Source of the DNA: Mycobacterium terramassiliense
GTDB taxonomy: Bacteria > Actinomycetota > Actinomycetes > Mycobacteriales > Mycobacteriaceae
Length of the DNA: 64,000 bases
Assembly: GCF_900157385.1 (NCBI RefSeq)
Contig: NZ_LT717701.1
Coordinates: forward strand, 2,124,219 to 2,188,218
Direction: 5' to 3'
Each line of letters begins with the position of its first letter. Position 1 is the stretch's first letter. Shown here piece by piece: positions 33,220 to 41,524 of the stretch. The translations under genes and the position numbers were made by a program. The notes beneath the pieces were generated by a model. It had not been told where the DNA came from. It ran no database searches and worked only from the letters and a program-made list of their open reading frames with translations.

Positions 33220-34242
33220 ATGGGTAGCACCCCCCGCCTCAAGCTCGACGGGGGCATTCCCAATCAGCTCGCCCGGGTGCCCGCCGCCGCCGGCGCCCTG
33301 GAACACGACGGGTATGACGGCGGCTGGACCGCCGAAACCAACCACGACCCGTTTCTGCCGGTGCTGCTGGCCGCTGAACACACGTCGCGACTCGAGGTGG
33401 GCACCAACATCGCCGTCGCGTTCGCCCGCAACCCGATGATCGTCGCCAACATCGGCTGGGACCTGCAGGCCTATTCGCAGGGCCGGTTCATCCTGGGGCT
33501 GGGCACCCAGATCCAGCCCCATATCGAGAAGCGGTTCAGCATGCCGTGGAGCCATCCGGCGCCCCGGATGCGCGAGTTCGTCGCCGCGCTGCACGCGATC
33601 TGGTCGGCCTGGACGGACGGCACGAAGCTTCGTTTCGAGGGCGACTTCTACACCCACAAGATCATGACGCCGATGTTTACGCCCGAGCCGCAGCCGCATT
33701 CGGCGCCGAAGGTGTTCCTGGCCGCCGTCGGTGAAACGATGACCGAGATGTGCGGCGAGGTCGCCGACGGGCACCTCGGCCACCCGATGGTCTCGAAGCG
33801 CTACCTCGAGGAGGTGACGCTGCCGGCCCTGCTGCGCGGGATGCAGCGCTCCGGACGGGATCGCGGTGTCTTCGAGGTGTCCTGCGAGGTGCTGGTCGCG
33901 ACCGGCGAAAGCGACGACGAACTGGCGCTCGCCTGCGCCGCCGTGCGCAAGCAGATCGCCTTCTACGGCTCGACGCCGGCCTACCGCAAGGTCCTCGAGC
34001 TGCATGGCTGGGGCGACCTGCACACCGAACTGCACCGCCTCTCCCTGGCAGGGGAGTGGGACACCATGGGCTCGCTCATCGACGACGAGATGCTCGCGGC
34101 TTTCGCCGTCGTCGGTCCGGTCGACTCGATCGCGGCGGGTCTGAAGGGTCGCTGCGAGGGCGCCGTCGATCGCGTCCTGCCCATCTTTTTGACCGCTTCC
34201 CAACCCTGTATCACCGCCGTAGTGAAGGAGTTTCGCGAGTGA
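33220..34242 (+). CDS. LLM-class F420-dependent oxidoreductase
   Basis: A 340-residue luciferase-superfamily protein. GGWTAETNHDPFLPVLLAAE, RLEVGTNIAVAFARNPM and YSQGRFILGLGTQIQPHIE are typical, the last being the F420/flavin phosphate-binding region. It probably transfers hydride between F420 and a pathway intermediate. The P450 gene begins in its stop codon (GTGA), so they are coupled. The function beyond the family is not assignable. Confidence 0.88.
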   Translation: MGSTPRLKLDGGIPNQLARVPAAAGALEHDGYDGGWTAETNHDPFLPVLLAAEHTSRLEVGTNIAVAFARNPMIVANIGWDLQAYSQGRFILGLGTQIQPHIEKRFSMPWSHPAPRMREFVAALHAIWSAWTDGTKLRFEGDFYTHKIMTPMFTPEPQPHSAPKVFLAAVGETMTEMCGEVADGHLGHPMVSKRYLEEVTLPALLRGMQRSGRDRGVFEVSCEVLVATGESDDELALACAAVRKQIAFYGSTPAYRKVLELHGWGDLHTELHRLSLAGEWDTMGSLIDDEMLAAFAVVGPVDSIAAGLKGRCEGAVDRVLPIFLTASQPCITAVVKEFRE

Positions 34243-35474
34243 GCACGTCGACGATGGACGAGGCCGCCAAGCTATTGACGGACCCGCTGGCGTACACCGA
34301 CGAGCGGCGGCTGCACGCGGCGCTGACCCACCTGCGCGCCAAGGCGCCGGTGTCGTGGGTCGACGTGCCCAACTACAAGCCGTTCTGGGCGATCACCAAG
34401 CACGCCGACATCATGGACATCGAACGCGACAACGTGCTGTTCACCAACTGGCCGCGGCCCGTGCTGACCACCGTGGAGGGGGACGAGCAAGCGGTCGCCG
34501 CCGGGGTTCGCACGCTGATCCACCTGGACGACCCGCAGCACCGGGTGGTGCGCGCGATCGGCTCCGACTGGTTTCGCCCGAAGGCGATGCGGGCGTTGAA
34601 GGTTCGCGTCGACGAACTCGCCAAGATCTACGTCGACAAGATGATGGCGGTGGGCCCCGAATGTGACTTCGTCCAGCAGGTCGCCGTCAATTACCCGCTG
34701 TACGTGATCATGTCGCTCCTCGGGCTGCCCGAGGCCGACTTCCCGCGCATGCTCAAGCTGACCCAGGAGCTCTTCGGCAGCGACGACGCGGAATTCAAAC
34801 GTGGCACCACCAACGAGGACCAGCTGCCCGCGCTGTTCGACATGTTCCAGTATTTCAACGGGGTGACCGCCTCGCGCCGCGAGCATCCGACCGAAGACCT
34901 GGCCTCGGCGATCGCCAACGCCCGCATCGACGGCGAGCCGTTGTCGGACATCGACACCGTGTCGTATTACCTCATCGTGGCCACCGCGGGCCACGACACG
35001 ACCAGCGCGACGATCTCCGGCGGCATGCAGGCGCTCATCGAGAACCCGGACCAGCTGGCGCGCCTGCGCGACAACCTCGACCTGATGCCGCTGGCCACCG
35101 ACGAGATGATCCGCTGGGTCACCCCGGTCAAGGAGTTCATGCGCACCGCCGCCAGGGACACCACCGTGCGCGGGATACCTATCGCCGCGGGCGATTCCGT
35201 GTTGCTGTCCTACGTGTCGGCCAACCGCGACGAGGACGTCTTCGTCGACCCGTTCCGCTTCGACGTCGGGCGTGACCCCAACAAGCACCTGGCCTTCGGC
35301 TATGGCGTGCACTTCTGCATGGGGGCGGCGCTGGCCCGCATGGAGGTCAACAGCTTCTTCTCCGAGCTGCTGCCGAGGCTGAAATCCATCGAGCTGACCG
35401 GCGATCCCGAACTCATCGCCACCACCTTCGTGGGAGGGCTCAAGCACCTGCCGGTGCGCTACTCGCTGGCCTGA
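34239..35474 (+). CDS. cytochrome P450
   Basis: 411 residues from GTG 34239. Heme loop FGYGVHFCMGAALARME, K-helix TDEMIRWVTP (ExxR) and I-helix ATAGHDTTSAT with the canonical Asp-Thr pair. It is of a different subgroup from the two paralogous P450s at 20843 and 45471, which carry AGLETT. It hydroxylates a hydrophobic substrate; CYP125/CYP142-like acid or sterol oxidation is possible but not shown. An SDR follows after 18 bp. Confidence 0.93.
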   Translation: MSTSTMDEAAKLLTDPLAYTDERRLHAALTHLRAKAPVSWVDVPNYKPFWAITKHADIMDIERDNVLFTNWPRPVLTTVEGDEQAVAAGVRTLIHLDDPQHRVVRAIGSDWFRPKAMRALKVRVDELAKIYVDKMMAVGPECDFVQQVAVNYPLYVIMSLLGLPEADFPRMLKLTQELFGSDDAEFKRGTTNEDQLPALFDMFQYFNGVTASRREHPTEDLASAIANARIDGEPLSDIDTVSYYLIVATAGHDTTSATISGGMQALIENPDQLARLRDNLDLMPLATDEMIRWVTPVKEFMRTAARDTTVRGIPIAAGDSVLLSYVSANRDEDVFVDPFRFDVGRDPNKHLAFGYGVHFCMGAALARMEVNSFFSELLPRLKSIELTGDPELIATTFVGGLKHLPVRYSLA

Positions 35475-35492
35475 TTCCCTAGCCTCTAGGCC

Positions 35493-36320
35493 ATGGCGCG
35501 CAGGACGATCGTCATCACCGGTGCCAGCGACGGACTCGGCGCCGCGGCGGCCCGTCGGCTGCGCCGGGGTGGCGCAAACGTCGTGGTGGTCGGCCGATCG
35601 CACAGCAAGACCGCCGCCGTGGCCGCCGAATTGGACGCCGACCATTTCGTGGCGGACTTCGCCGACCTGTCCGCGGTGCGGGCCCTGGCGGACGAGATCG
35701 GCTCCCGGTACCCGCGCATCGATGTCCTGGCCAACAACGCCGGCGGCCTGTTCACCAAGTCCCAGCGGACCGGGGACGGCCATGAGATGACCCTCCAGGT
35801 CAACTACCTGGCGCCGTTCCTGCTCACCACGCGGCTGATGGACCTGCTCGTCGATTCCCGCGCCACCGTCGTCAACACCACCAGCTCGTCGCACCGGCTG
35901 GTTCCGCGCGTCTCGATCACCGACCTGGAGGACACGACCGGGCGCCGGCCCAGCTCCGCCTATGCCCTCACCAAACTCGCTATCGTCTTGTTCACCAGGG
36001 AATTGCATCGGCGATACCACGCCCGTGGACTGTCAGCGGCGACGTTTCACCCCGGCTATGTCAACTCCAACTTCGGCGATGCCTCGGGCTCGCGCTTTCT
36101 CGTCTTCATGAAGTACCGCGTGCCGCTGGCGGTCCGGTTCACCGCCACCGTCGACGAGGCGGCCGACCAGCTGGTCTGGCTGGCGTCGAGCGCGCCGGGC
36201 GTCGACTGGACCTCCGGCGAGTACTACTCGAAAGGCAAGGTCGCCAGGGCCAACCGGGCGACCTACGATCCCGCGCTGGCGCGTGAGCTGTGGGATCGCA
36301 CCCTGGCGAAAATCGGTTGA
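35493..36320 (+). CDS. short-chain dehydrogenase/reductase (SDR)
   Basis: A 275-residue SDR. TGASDGLG near residue 9, ANNAGGLF near 83, NTTSSSH and YALTK near 148-152 give an intact Ser-Tyr-Lys set. The retinol-dehydrogenase-like features (HPGYVNSNFG and a long C-terminus) suggest a hydrophobic alcohol or ketone substrate. It is the last gene of the site F rightward operon and marks the right edge of the block controlled by the 19-bp sites. Confidence 0.9.
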   Translation: MARRTIVITGASDGLGAAAARRLRRGGANVVVVGRSHSKTAAVAAELDADHFVADFADLSAVRALADEIGSRYPRIDVLANNAGGLFTKSQRTGDGHEMTLQVNYLAPFLLTTRLMDLLVDSRATVVNTTSSSHRLVPRVSITDLEDTTGRRPSSAYALTKLAIVLFTRELHRRYHARGLSAATFHPGYVNSNFGDASGSRFLVFMKYRVPLAVRFTATVDEAADQLVWLASSAPGVDWTSGEYYSKGKVARANRATYDPALARELWDRTLAKIG

Positions 36321-36426
36321 CCGCGCAAGGTGTCCATCGGCAGTCGCCGTGGGACCAAAGTCACCAGAATGCGCCACGCCGCCCCATGAGCGCGACAGCG
36401 CTGCTGTCCCGCAGCATGATTCGTAC

Positions 36427-36690
36427 ATGCACCACATCAGCGTCGCGGCGCCCCCCACGCATCCGATGGTCACCATAGCGATCGACGAGCACCGCGGAAG
36501 AACCTACGCCAAGGCCGAGTTGCGCTGGGGCGGTGCGCAGTTGGCCGGGATGGGGATCGCCTACCGCCACCCGGCCGACGCTTTCACGGGCGACGCGGGC
36601 CGGAAGCTGGCGACGGCGCGGGCGCTCTCGGACGTGGCGGACGAACTGAGGCGCTTCAGCCGGCCGCGGGCGGGTGAGCCATCACCGTGA
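36427..36690 (+). CDS. DUF1876 (Rv2632c/Rv1738-like) small protein
   Basis: 87 residues. IDEHRGRTYAKAELRW, GMGIAYRHPAD and TARALSDVADEL match the DUF1876 pattern known from M. tuberculosis Rv2632c and Rv1738, which resembles hibernation-promoting factors and is tied to dormancy or hypoxia. ATG 36427 and ATG 36466 are both possible starts; the domain begins at the second. Its 3' end overlaps the convergent PPE gene by 35 bp. Confidence 0.8.
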   Translation: MHHISVAAPPTHPMVTIAIDEHRGRTYAKAELRWGGAQLAGMGIAYRHPADAFTGDAGRKLATARALSDVADELRRFSRPRAGEPSP

Positions 36691-37816
36691 GGCGAACGCC
36701 GTAGCGCGGGAGGACGCCGGAGCCGCGCGCCAACGCCCCCACCGGCACCCCGGGCACGCCCGGCATGCCGGGACCCGCCGCCTCCTCGGTCCCCGTGAAC
36801 GTGGTCAGGCCGGCGGGCGCCAACGCCGAAACATGTCCGGTCGCAGGGGCGGTCCAGCTCGTCGGCACCGACAACGGCCCGATCGAACCGGCCTTTCCCA
36901 CCGCCGCGGATATCGCGCTGCCAACGCTTCCCGTCTTCAGCGCGTTGACCACCGGTGCGAGCCCCTCCACAAGCGCAGGCGCCATCCCCGAAAAGTCGAA
37001 CGCGGCCTGTCCCGCCTGTTGCGCAGCGGCCTGGGCCGCTGACTGGATAATCGCTATGAACGCGGTCGCTGCCGTAAGAGGGCTGGTCAAGGCGCTAGTG
37101 GCGGCGCTTGCGAAGGGCGTAAAGTCCTCCAACCCAATCTGATCCTCCAAGTAATTCAGCGATGACAAGATGTCCCCGATGATCGGGATTTGCCCCAGCA
37201 AGTTGGCGAGCTGCTCGAGCGGGCTGAGGGGGGCGGCACTGGCTTCTGCCTGGGTGACGGCGGCGCCCTGCGCGGTCAGCCCGGCCGGATTGGTGTTCTG
37301 CTGCGCGGATGCGAATGGCGTCAACATCGTCGTCGCCGCCGCCGAGCTGGCGGCGTAGGCGTACATCGCCGCCGCGTCCTGAGCCCACATCTCGGCATAT
37401 TGCGCCTCGGTTGCCGCGATCGCTGCGGTGTTCTGGCCGAAGAAGTTCGTCGCAATCAGCGCCATCAGCTGCGCGCGGTTGGCCGCGATCAGCGGCGGGG
37501 GCACGGTCATCACAAATGCCTGCTCGAAGGCCCCAGCCGCTGCCCTGGCTTGCATGGCCGTCTGCTGTGTCCGTTCGGCGGTCGCGTACAGCCAACCCAC
37601 GTAGGGGACGACCGCGGCCGTCATGGCATCCGACGCGGTGCCGCGCCACTGCATGGAGTTCAGGCCCGACACCACCGATTCGTAGGTCTCGGCCGTCGTG
37701 GCCAATTCGGCGGCCAGCATGTCCCAGCTTGTCGCGGCGGCCATCATCGAGCCCGATCCGGGGCCCGTGTACATCCTGGCGGAGTTGATCTCCGGCGGTA
37801 AAAGTGCGTAATCCAT
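36656..37816 (-). CDS. PPE family protein (PPE-SVP-like)
   Basis: A 386-residue PPE protein starting MDYALLPPEINSARMY, with the Pro-Pro-Glu at residues 8-10. GWLYATAERTQQTAMQA and AAIAATEAQYAEMWAQDA are the conserved helical hairpin of the 180-residue PPE domain. SVPTSWTAP near residue 325 is the GxxSVPxxW-type C-terminal motif. PPE proteins are exported by ESX type VII systems, normally with a PE partner; none is adjacent. AGGAGC lies 9 bp before ATG 37816. The 168 bp upstream up to 37984 hold its promoter and nothing else I can recognise. Confidence 0.95.
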   Translation of the reverse strand: MDYALLPPEINSARMYTGPGSGSMMAAATSWDMLAAELATTAETYESVVSGLNSMQWRGTASDAMTAAVVPYVGWLYATAERTQQTAMQARAAAGAFEQAFVMTVPPPLIAANRAQLMALIATNFFGQNTAAIAATEAQYAEMWAQDAAAMYAYAASSAAATTMLTPFASAQQNTNPAGLTAQGAAVTQAEASAAPLSPLEQLANLLGQIPIIGDILSSLNYLEDQIGLEDFTPFASAATSALTSPLTAATAFIAIIQSAAQAAAQQAGQAAFDFSGMAPALVEGLAPVVNALKTGSVGSAISAAVGKAGSIGPLSVPTSWTAPATGHVSALAPAGLTTFTGTEEAAGPGMPGVPGVPVGALARGSGVLPRYGVRLTVMAHPPAAG

Positions 37817-37984
37817 TGATTCACAGCTCCTAATTGGTTGACGTGATGAGCCGCCACTTTGACGGCGCACAGTTTCGCGGGGCGCGGTCGTGTCAGGTGA
37901 GTCTCGGCGGGCCATGCGCACAGGGCATATCCGGCCACCTTTGGTGAGGGCGTGCCCTAGAGCACTAAGACACGATGGGCGCTG

Positions 37985-39325
37985 TCATGACGCCTTCGGC
38001 GGCACGCTCTGTTCGAAGCTGAACACGTTGAACGGGTCGTAGGTGGCCTTCACCTGACGCAACCGATCGACGTGCGGGCCGTAGTACTGCGCCTGCCAAT
38101 CGGCTGCGCTTACGTTGGGCACGTTGACATAAGCGCCGTCGACATAGGGGCGCAACGCGCGCGCGAAATCGGCGACCCAGCCGAGCGCAGTTGCGGTCAA
38201 GTCGGACCCGTTCCAGCCTGCGCCGGGTTCGCAATAGAAGAGGGCATCACGGTGCGGGAATGCCGAACCGCCGGGCGGCTCGTTGCGTACCGCTCCGCCG
38301 AAGCCGGACAAGAAGTAGTTGCTCGCCGGGCTCGGACTGTGTGCCATGAAGTGACAGATCAGGTCGATTGCGTCCTCCGGAAATGGGCTTTTGACGAACT
38401 GGGAGAAGAACTTCCAGTTGTAGACATCCTGGGGGGCCTTATCGACGTCGGCGTATACGGCCGGCCAGGAATCTTCGGAGACCGTCACCTCCGGTGCACC
38501 GATCTCGAGCAGGGGCTCGAGCGCCGAGGTGACGTCCTTGCGACTACCGCCGTACCAGAGCGCGGCCAATGTCGGCCCGCTCTGGTAGATCTCGATGGCG
38601 CTAGTCAGCCGCTCGTCGGCGACGGGGGCGTCGCGCTGCCACGTCCGCAGGATGGCGGAAAGGTGATCGAGGCCCGACCACGTCGCATACAGGAACGCGA
38701 CATCGGCGAGCTTCTCGAGCTTGACGGTGTAGGCCGTCGCGATCCCGAAGTTGTTGCCGCCACCGCCGCGGCAGGCCCACAGCAGATCGGCGTGGTTGTT
38801 GGCGTCGACGTGAATGGCCCTCGCGGAATCGGTACCTTCAGCCACCACGATCTCGGCGGCGATCAGCTTGTCGCAGGCCAAACCCATTCTGCGGGTGAGT
38901 AGTCCGAACCCACCGCCGAGCACCACCCCGCCGAGGCCGACCTGGCCCTCCGAACCGGTAGGAATGGCGTAGCCGCGTTCCCCCAGCGCCGCGACGGCCT
39001 CTTTCTGTACGAGCCCGGTTCCGATGGTGGCCGTCCCCGATGCCTCGTCGACGTGGATGTTCTTCATCCGGCTGACATCGATGACCAGTCCGCCGTCGAC
39101 GGAAGACCAGCCTTCCAGGCAGTGCCGACCGCTGCGAGCGCGGAACGCGATGCCCGCCGTACGCGCCCAGCGGACGGCGTTGACGACGTCGTCGGTGTTG
39201 CGGCAGAAAACGATCGACTCGGGGTAGCGCTGATACAGCCGGTTCCAGCCCTGTCGAGCAGCCTCATATCCGGGATCACCCGCGTGCAGCACGTCACCGG
39301 TGAGTTCCGTTGTTGTGGTGACCAT
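37985..39325 (-). CDS. FAD-linked oxidoreductase, berberine-bridge-enzyme-like
   Basis: A 446-residue flavoprotein. RARSGRHCLEGWSSVDGG contains the His that is covalently bound to FAD in this family (near residue 67). GLGGVVLGGGFGLLTRRMGL is the second FAD-binding segment; the Cys that makes the second covalent bond in bicovalent members seems absent (QVGLGG). NVFSFEQSVPP at the C-terminus is the BBE domain. It likely oxidises an alcohol, sugar or alkaloid-like substrate and passes electrons to oxygen. It lies 18 bp after the permease gene on the same strand. Confidence 0.88.
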   Translation of the reverse strand: MVTTTTELTGDVLHAGDPGYEAARQGWNRLYQRYPESIVFCRNTDDVVNAVRWARTAGIAFRARSGRHCLEGWSSVDGGLVIDVSRMKNIHVDEASGTATIGTGLVQKEAVAALGERGYAIPTGSEGQVGLGGVVLGGGFGLLTRRMGLACDKLIAAEIVVAEGTDSARAIHVDANNHADLLWACRGGGGNNFGIATAYTVKLEKLADVAFLYATWSGLDHLSAILRTWQRDAPVADERLTSAIEIYQSGPTLAALWYGGSRKDVTSALEPLLEIGAPEVTVSEDSWPAVYADVDKAPQDVYNWKFFSQFVKSPFPEDAIDLICHFMAHSPSPASNYFLSGFGGAVRNEPPGGSAFPHRDALFYCEPGAGWNGSDLTATALGWVADFARALRPYVDGAYVNVPNVSAADWQAQYYGPHVDRLRQVKATYDPFNVFSFEQSVPPKAS

Positions 39326-39343
39326 TTCGTTGACCTCGCGACG

Positions 39344-40825
39344 TCAGTGGGAAAAGACGGCCAGATCGCCAGGTTCGTGGTCGAGTACTTCGCGGTTGAA
39401 GATCATCATGTACGCGAAGTACAGGGCGCCGACCGCGAGTAGGCCGGCCACGATCTCGATCGGGACGAGCGCGTTGGCGGGTGAGAGCAGAATGACCAGC
39501 GCGCAGATCGACCAGACAAGCGCGGCGATCGAGACGGGCATCTCGAATCGGCCGATATCAAAGGCGCCGTCCTGACGGTCGAGCCGTTTTCGCACCGACA
39601 GGTAGAGAACCACGATCATGCCGTACGTCAGCGCCGGGAAGACCGTCCCAGAGGTGATCAACTCCAACAGGGCGCTACCCGGCAGCACGGCCAGCACCGC
39701 GGCGCCGATCACGACTGGCACGATGCTGGCGGGGATCGGGGTCTGCGTGCGCACATTGACCCGCCGCATCAGCCGGTGTCCGGGGAATCGGTCATCGCGC
39801 GACATCGCGAAGATCATGCGCGAGCACGTCGTCAGCGTCACCATTCCGCCGCCGAAGAAGGCAATCGCTATGGCGACGAGGAAGATTCGTTCGGTGACCG
39901 TGCCGAGTTGGTCATGCATGATCATCGCGACCGGCGATGCGGCCGTCGAGACTTTGGGGACGTTGTCGATGGCGATGGTGAGGGCTATCAGGAACGCCAT
40001 GCCCAGGACACTGGCCGCCGCCACCGATCCCACGATGGCGCGCGGGACGCTGCGAAACGGGTTCTTGGCCTCTTCGGCCATATTCGCCGCGGAGTCGAAG
40101 CCCACGAGCGTGCCCAAGCCGACGATCATGACGGCCATCAGCCCGCCACCGAATGCGAAGTAGTTCGTCGCGCCCTCGGTGACGCCTCGCGAGGTGAGAT
40201 TGTCGGTCGAGCCATGTCCGGTCACCGCCGCGGCCACGACGAGTGCGACCGCGAGCACCACGACGATGGTCAGCTCGATCGCGACCGCCGTCGAGTTGAC
40301 CAGTGCGACGATCCGCGTCGAGGCGATGGCGAGTACCGCCTGGATCACCATCACCACGGCGGTGATGATTCGTGCGGTGCCCTCGTCGGGCGCCATGTTG
40401 AACAACGGCATCAGGCAGGTGCTCGACATCGCGCTGTCGATAGCCATCAGGCCGGTGATCAGATAGCAAAAGGTGATCCACCCGAAGAACCAGCCGATCT
40501 TGGGGTTGGCCAGTCGCGATCCCCACTGGTAGGAGGAGCCGCTGAGGGGGATGCGGCCCGCGAACTGTGCGACCACCATGGCGACCAGCAGCTGGCCCGC
40601 CGCCGCGATGATCCAGGTCCAGATGCCCACCGGCCCGGAGTTGCGCAGCAGGTCGTCGTAGGTTCCGAAAATGCCGACGGCGACCGAGATGAACGCAAAC
40701 GAGACGGCGAACACTTGGAACGAGCTCAGCGTCCGCTTGAGCTCCGGCTCGTAACCGCACTCTTCGCAGAACTCGTCGAAGGAGTCCGCATCCGGTAGCG
40801 GCAACGCTTCGGTCATGTCAGCCAC
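39344..40825 (-). CDS. APC-family amino acid/amine permease
   Basis: A 493-residue membrane protein with about 12 hydrophobic spans. The N-terminal FQVFAVSFAFISVAVGIFGTY and GSSYQWGSRLANPKIGWFFG match the APC permease core; AANMAEEAKNPFRSVPRAI is the conserved loop before span 7. It imports an amino acid, amine or similar cation by coupling to an ion gradient. GTG 40825 and ATG 40816 are alternative starts. It is probably cotranscribed with the flavoprotein gene downstream, which may act on the imported compound. Confidence 0.9.
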   Translation of the reverse strand: MADMTEALPLPDADSFDEFCEECGYEPELKRTLSSFQVFAVSFAFISVAVGIFGTYDDLLRNSGPVGIWTWIIAAAGQLLVAMVVAQFAGRIPLSGSSYQWGSRLANPKIGWFFGWITFCYLITGLMAIDSAMSSTCLMPLFNMAPDEGTARIITAVVMVIQAVLAIASTRIVALVNSTAVAIELTIVVVLAVALVVAAAVTGHGSTDNLTSRGVTEGATNYFAFGGGLMAVMIVGLGTLVGFDSAANMAEEAKNPFRSVPRAIVGSVAAASVLGMAFLIALTIAIDNVPKVSTAASPVAMIMHDQLGTVTERIFLVAIAIAFFGGGMVTLTTCSRMIFAMSRDDRFPGHRLMRRVNVRTQTPIPASIVPVVIGAAVLAVLPGSALLELITSGTVFPALTYGMIVVLYLSVRKRLDRQDGAFDIGRFEMPVSIAALVWSICALVILLSPANALVPIEIVAGLLAVGALYFAYMMIFNREVLDHEPGDLAVFSH

Positions 40826-40930
40826 CTGGCCTTCGTGCGTGTGAGCAAACTGTACAGCCGCTCACAGTCTTTTCTGGAGGGGAAATTGAACAGGAGTCGA
40901 ATATCGCGCGCTTCGCCGACCGCCTGAGAT

Positions 40931-40968
40931 TTAGATGTCTCATCTAAGACGTATTAGTCTCAGATGAG
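40931..40968. promoter_or_regulatory. nested palindromes upstream of a TetR gene, probable operator
   Basis: CTCATCTAAGAC (40939-40950) and GTCTCAGATGAG (40957-40968) are 12-bp inverted arms with one mismatch around a 6-bp spacer. A second perfect palindrome, TTAGATG (40931-40937) with CATCTAA (40941-40947), overlaps the left arm, so the half-site occurs three times. It lies 13 bp before the TetR ATG at 40982, as expected for autoregulation and control of the MFS gene. Confidence 0.75.
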
Positions 40969-40981
40969 GTAGGATCGTAGC

Positions 40982-41524
40982 ATGCCCATCGACCGTGAAA
41001 AAGCGTTGCGCGACGCCGCGGACTTCCTGGGTAGGCGGCCCAACGCCACCCAGGACGAGATCGCCGCGGCCGTCGGCATCAGTCGTGCGACCCTGCATCG
41101 CTACTTCTCGGGACGCGCGGCGCTCCTCGAGGCCCTCGACGAGTTCGCGGTCGCCCACTTGCGAGAGGCCCTGCAAACTGCCCGCTGGCGGGAAGGCTCG
41201 GCCGCGGCCGCGCTACGGCGCTTGGTGACGGCGTGCGAACCGGTGTCCGGATACCTCAACTTGCTCTATACGCAGAGTCAGGACGTCGAGGCCAATCAGC
41301 CCAAGGAGGCGTGGGCGGAAATCGACGCCGAGGTCAGGGAATTGTTCCTGCGCGGTCAGCGGGAAGGCGAATTTCGCGCCGAGTTGAACGCCTTCTGGCT
41401 AACCGAAGCGTTCTTCAACCTGATGGCCGGTGCGGCGTGGGTGGTCCAGGTCGGCGGCGCCGGACGGCGCGAATTTACCGACATGGTGACCGACCTGCTG
41501 CTGCATGGCGTGAGCAAGTCATGA
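40982..41524 (+). CDS. TetR/AcrR family transcriptional regulator
   Basis: A 180-residue regulator. The helix-turn-helix is ATQDEIAAAVGISRATLHRYF (positions about 22-42), close to the N-terminus. The C-terminal domain is short. It is followed by an MFS exporter that starts in its stop codon (ATGA), the classical layout of a drug-responsive repressor and pump. Its promoter contains the nested palindrome at 40931-40968. Confidence 0.92.
   Translation: MPIDREKALRDAADFLGRRPNATQDEIAAAVGISRATLHRYFSGRAALLEALDEFAVAHLREALQTARWREGSAAAALRRLVTACEPVSGYLNLLYTQSQDVEANQPKEAWAEIDAEVRELFLRGQREGEFRAELNAFWLTEAFFNLMAGAAWVVQVGGAGRREFTDMVTDLLLHGVSKS

Noticed and set aside
35478..35490. CCTAG-CCT-CTAGG palindrome before the SDR at 35493
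   Set aside because: It is a short single copy overlapping the likely ribosome site region; too little to call an operator.
34272..36020. A 582-codon open frame on the - strand
   Set aside because: It spans the antisense of a P450 and an SDR and the gap between them, and has no domain.
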